Source: Lumbricus rubellus (lineage: Eukaryota > Annelida > Clitellata > Crassiclitellata > Lumbricidae). From it: a stretch of DNA of 64,000 nucleotides. The position numbers and the translations under genes were made by a program. Shown here in pieces: positions 63,949-64,000 of this stretch. Under the pieces are notes generated by a model that worked only from the letters and a program-made list of their open reading frames with translations, made no database searches and was not told the DNA's origin. Location of the stretch: assembly GCA_945859605.1 (NCBI GenBank), contig OX243827.1:7819926-7883925 (forward strand). Direction: 5' to 3'. Position 1 is the first letter of the stretch. Each line of letters starts with the position of its first letter.

Positions 63949-64000
63949 CAGTGTTTAATCGAGTCCCTCTGCTTCGGGGGGGGGGGGGAAATTCAGGTTT
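63949..64000. mobile_element. start of another CAGTGTTTAATC element, cut by the window end
   Basis: CAGTGTTTAATCGAGTCCCT, a poly-G tract and ATTCAGGTTT match the first 50 bases of the element at 43736. Confidence 0.85.

Overview
This is a window of a metazoan nuclear genome, most likely a bilaterian invertebrate. It carries one recognisable host gene, a nuclear receptor of the HR96/DAF-12 (NR1J) type split into exons with good GT..AG junctions. It also carries a complete Polinton (Maverick/adintovirus-like) element and a very dense mix of SINEs, LINE tails, MITEs, fold-back elements and satellites. No bacterial operons, CRISPR arrays or rRNA genes are visible. The species cannot be named from sequence alone.

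Bases 1-22,700 are repeat-dominated. They hold tRNA-derived SINEs sharing one consensus, Tc1/mariner-type elements with decayed transposase ends (1001-1999, 3172-3960, 12551-13374, 18616-20197) and hAT-type elements with 8-bp target duplications (13615-15607, 16415-16716). They also hold two fold-back elements built from tandem GC-rich repeats (14603-15376 and 16798-17580), a 59-bp tandem repeat in which every unit is a hairpin (10575-11120), and large micro- and minisatellites.

Bases 22,749-39,609 are a 16.9-kb Polinton with about 650-bp terminal inverted repeats and a 6-bp target duplication (TATATA). It encodes a protein-primed family B DNA polymerase, an adenain-like protease, major capsid, minor capsid/penton, an A32/FtsK-type packaging ATPase, a retrovirus-like integrase with chromodomain, and a zinc-ribbon/phospholipase A2 protein. 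It also encodes a dUTPase-fold protein, a small SAP/NUMOD-like protein, several virion-associated proteins and two fibre-like proteins. The fibre pair shares an N-terminus but has different heads (C1q-like and discoidin-like). The reading frames are open, but the integrase frame has no ATG upstream of its catalytic core. It is joined to the PLA2 gene through an A AAA AAG -1 frameshift-type heptamer. The left terminal repeat is interrupted by a dead 621-bp Tc1/mariner copy.

Bases 39,610-51,800 return to repeats: LINE 3' ends, an 85-bp tandem array inside a TIR element that has split a SINE, trinucleotide microsatellites and small MITEs. From 51,819 to 60,381 lie three exons of the nuclear receptor: a Gly/His-rich N-terminus plus first zinc finger, then the second zinc finger, then the ligand-binding domain with its AF-2 helix. 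The 6.1-kb first intron contains SINEs, MITEs and a decayed tandem copy of the second-finger exon start. The remainder (60,382-64,000) is a GATC-rich downstream region, a hAT MITE, unannotated DNA and the first 52 bases of another copy of the 43.7-kb TIR element.
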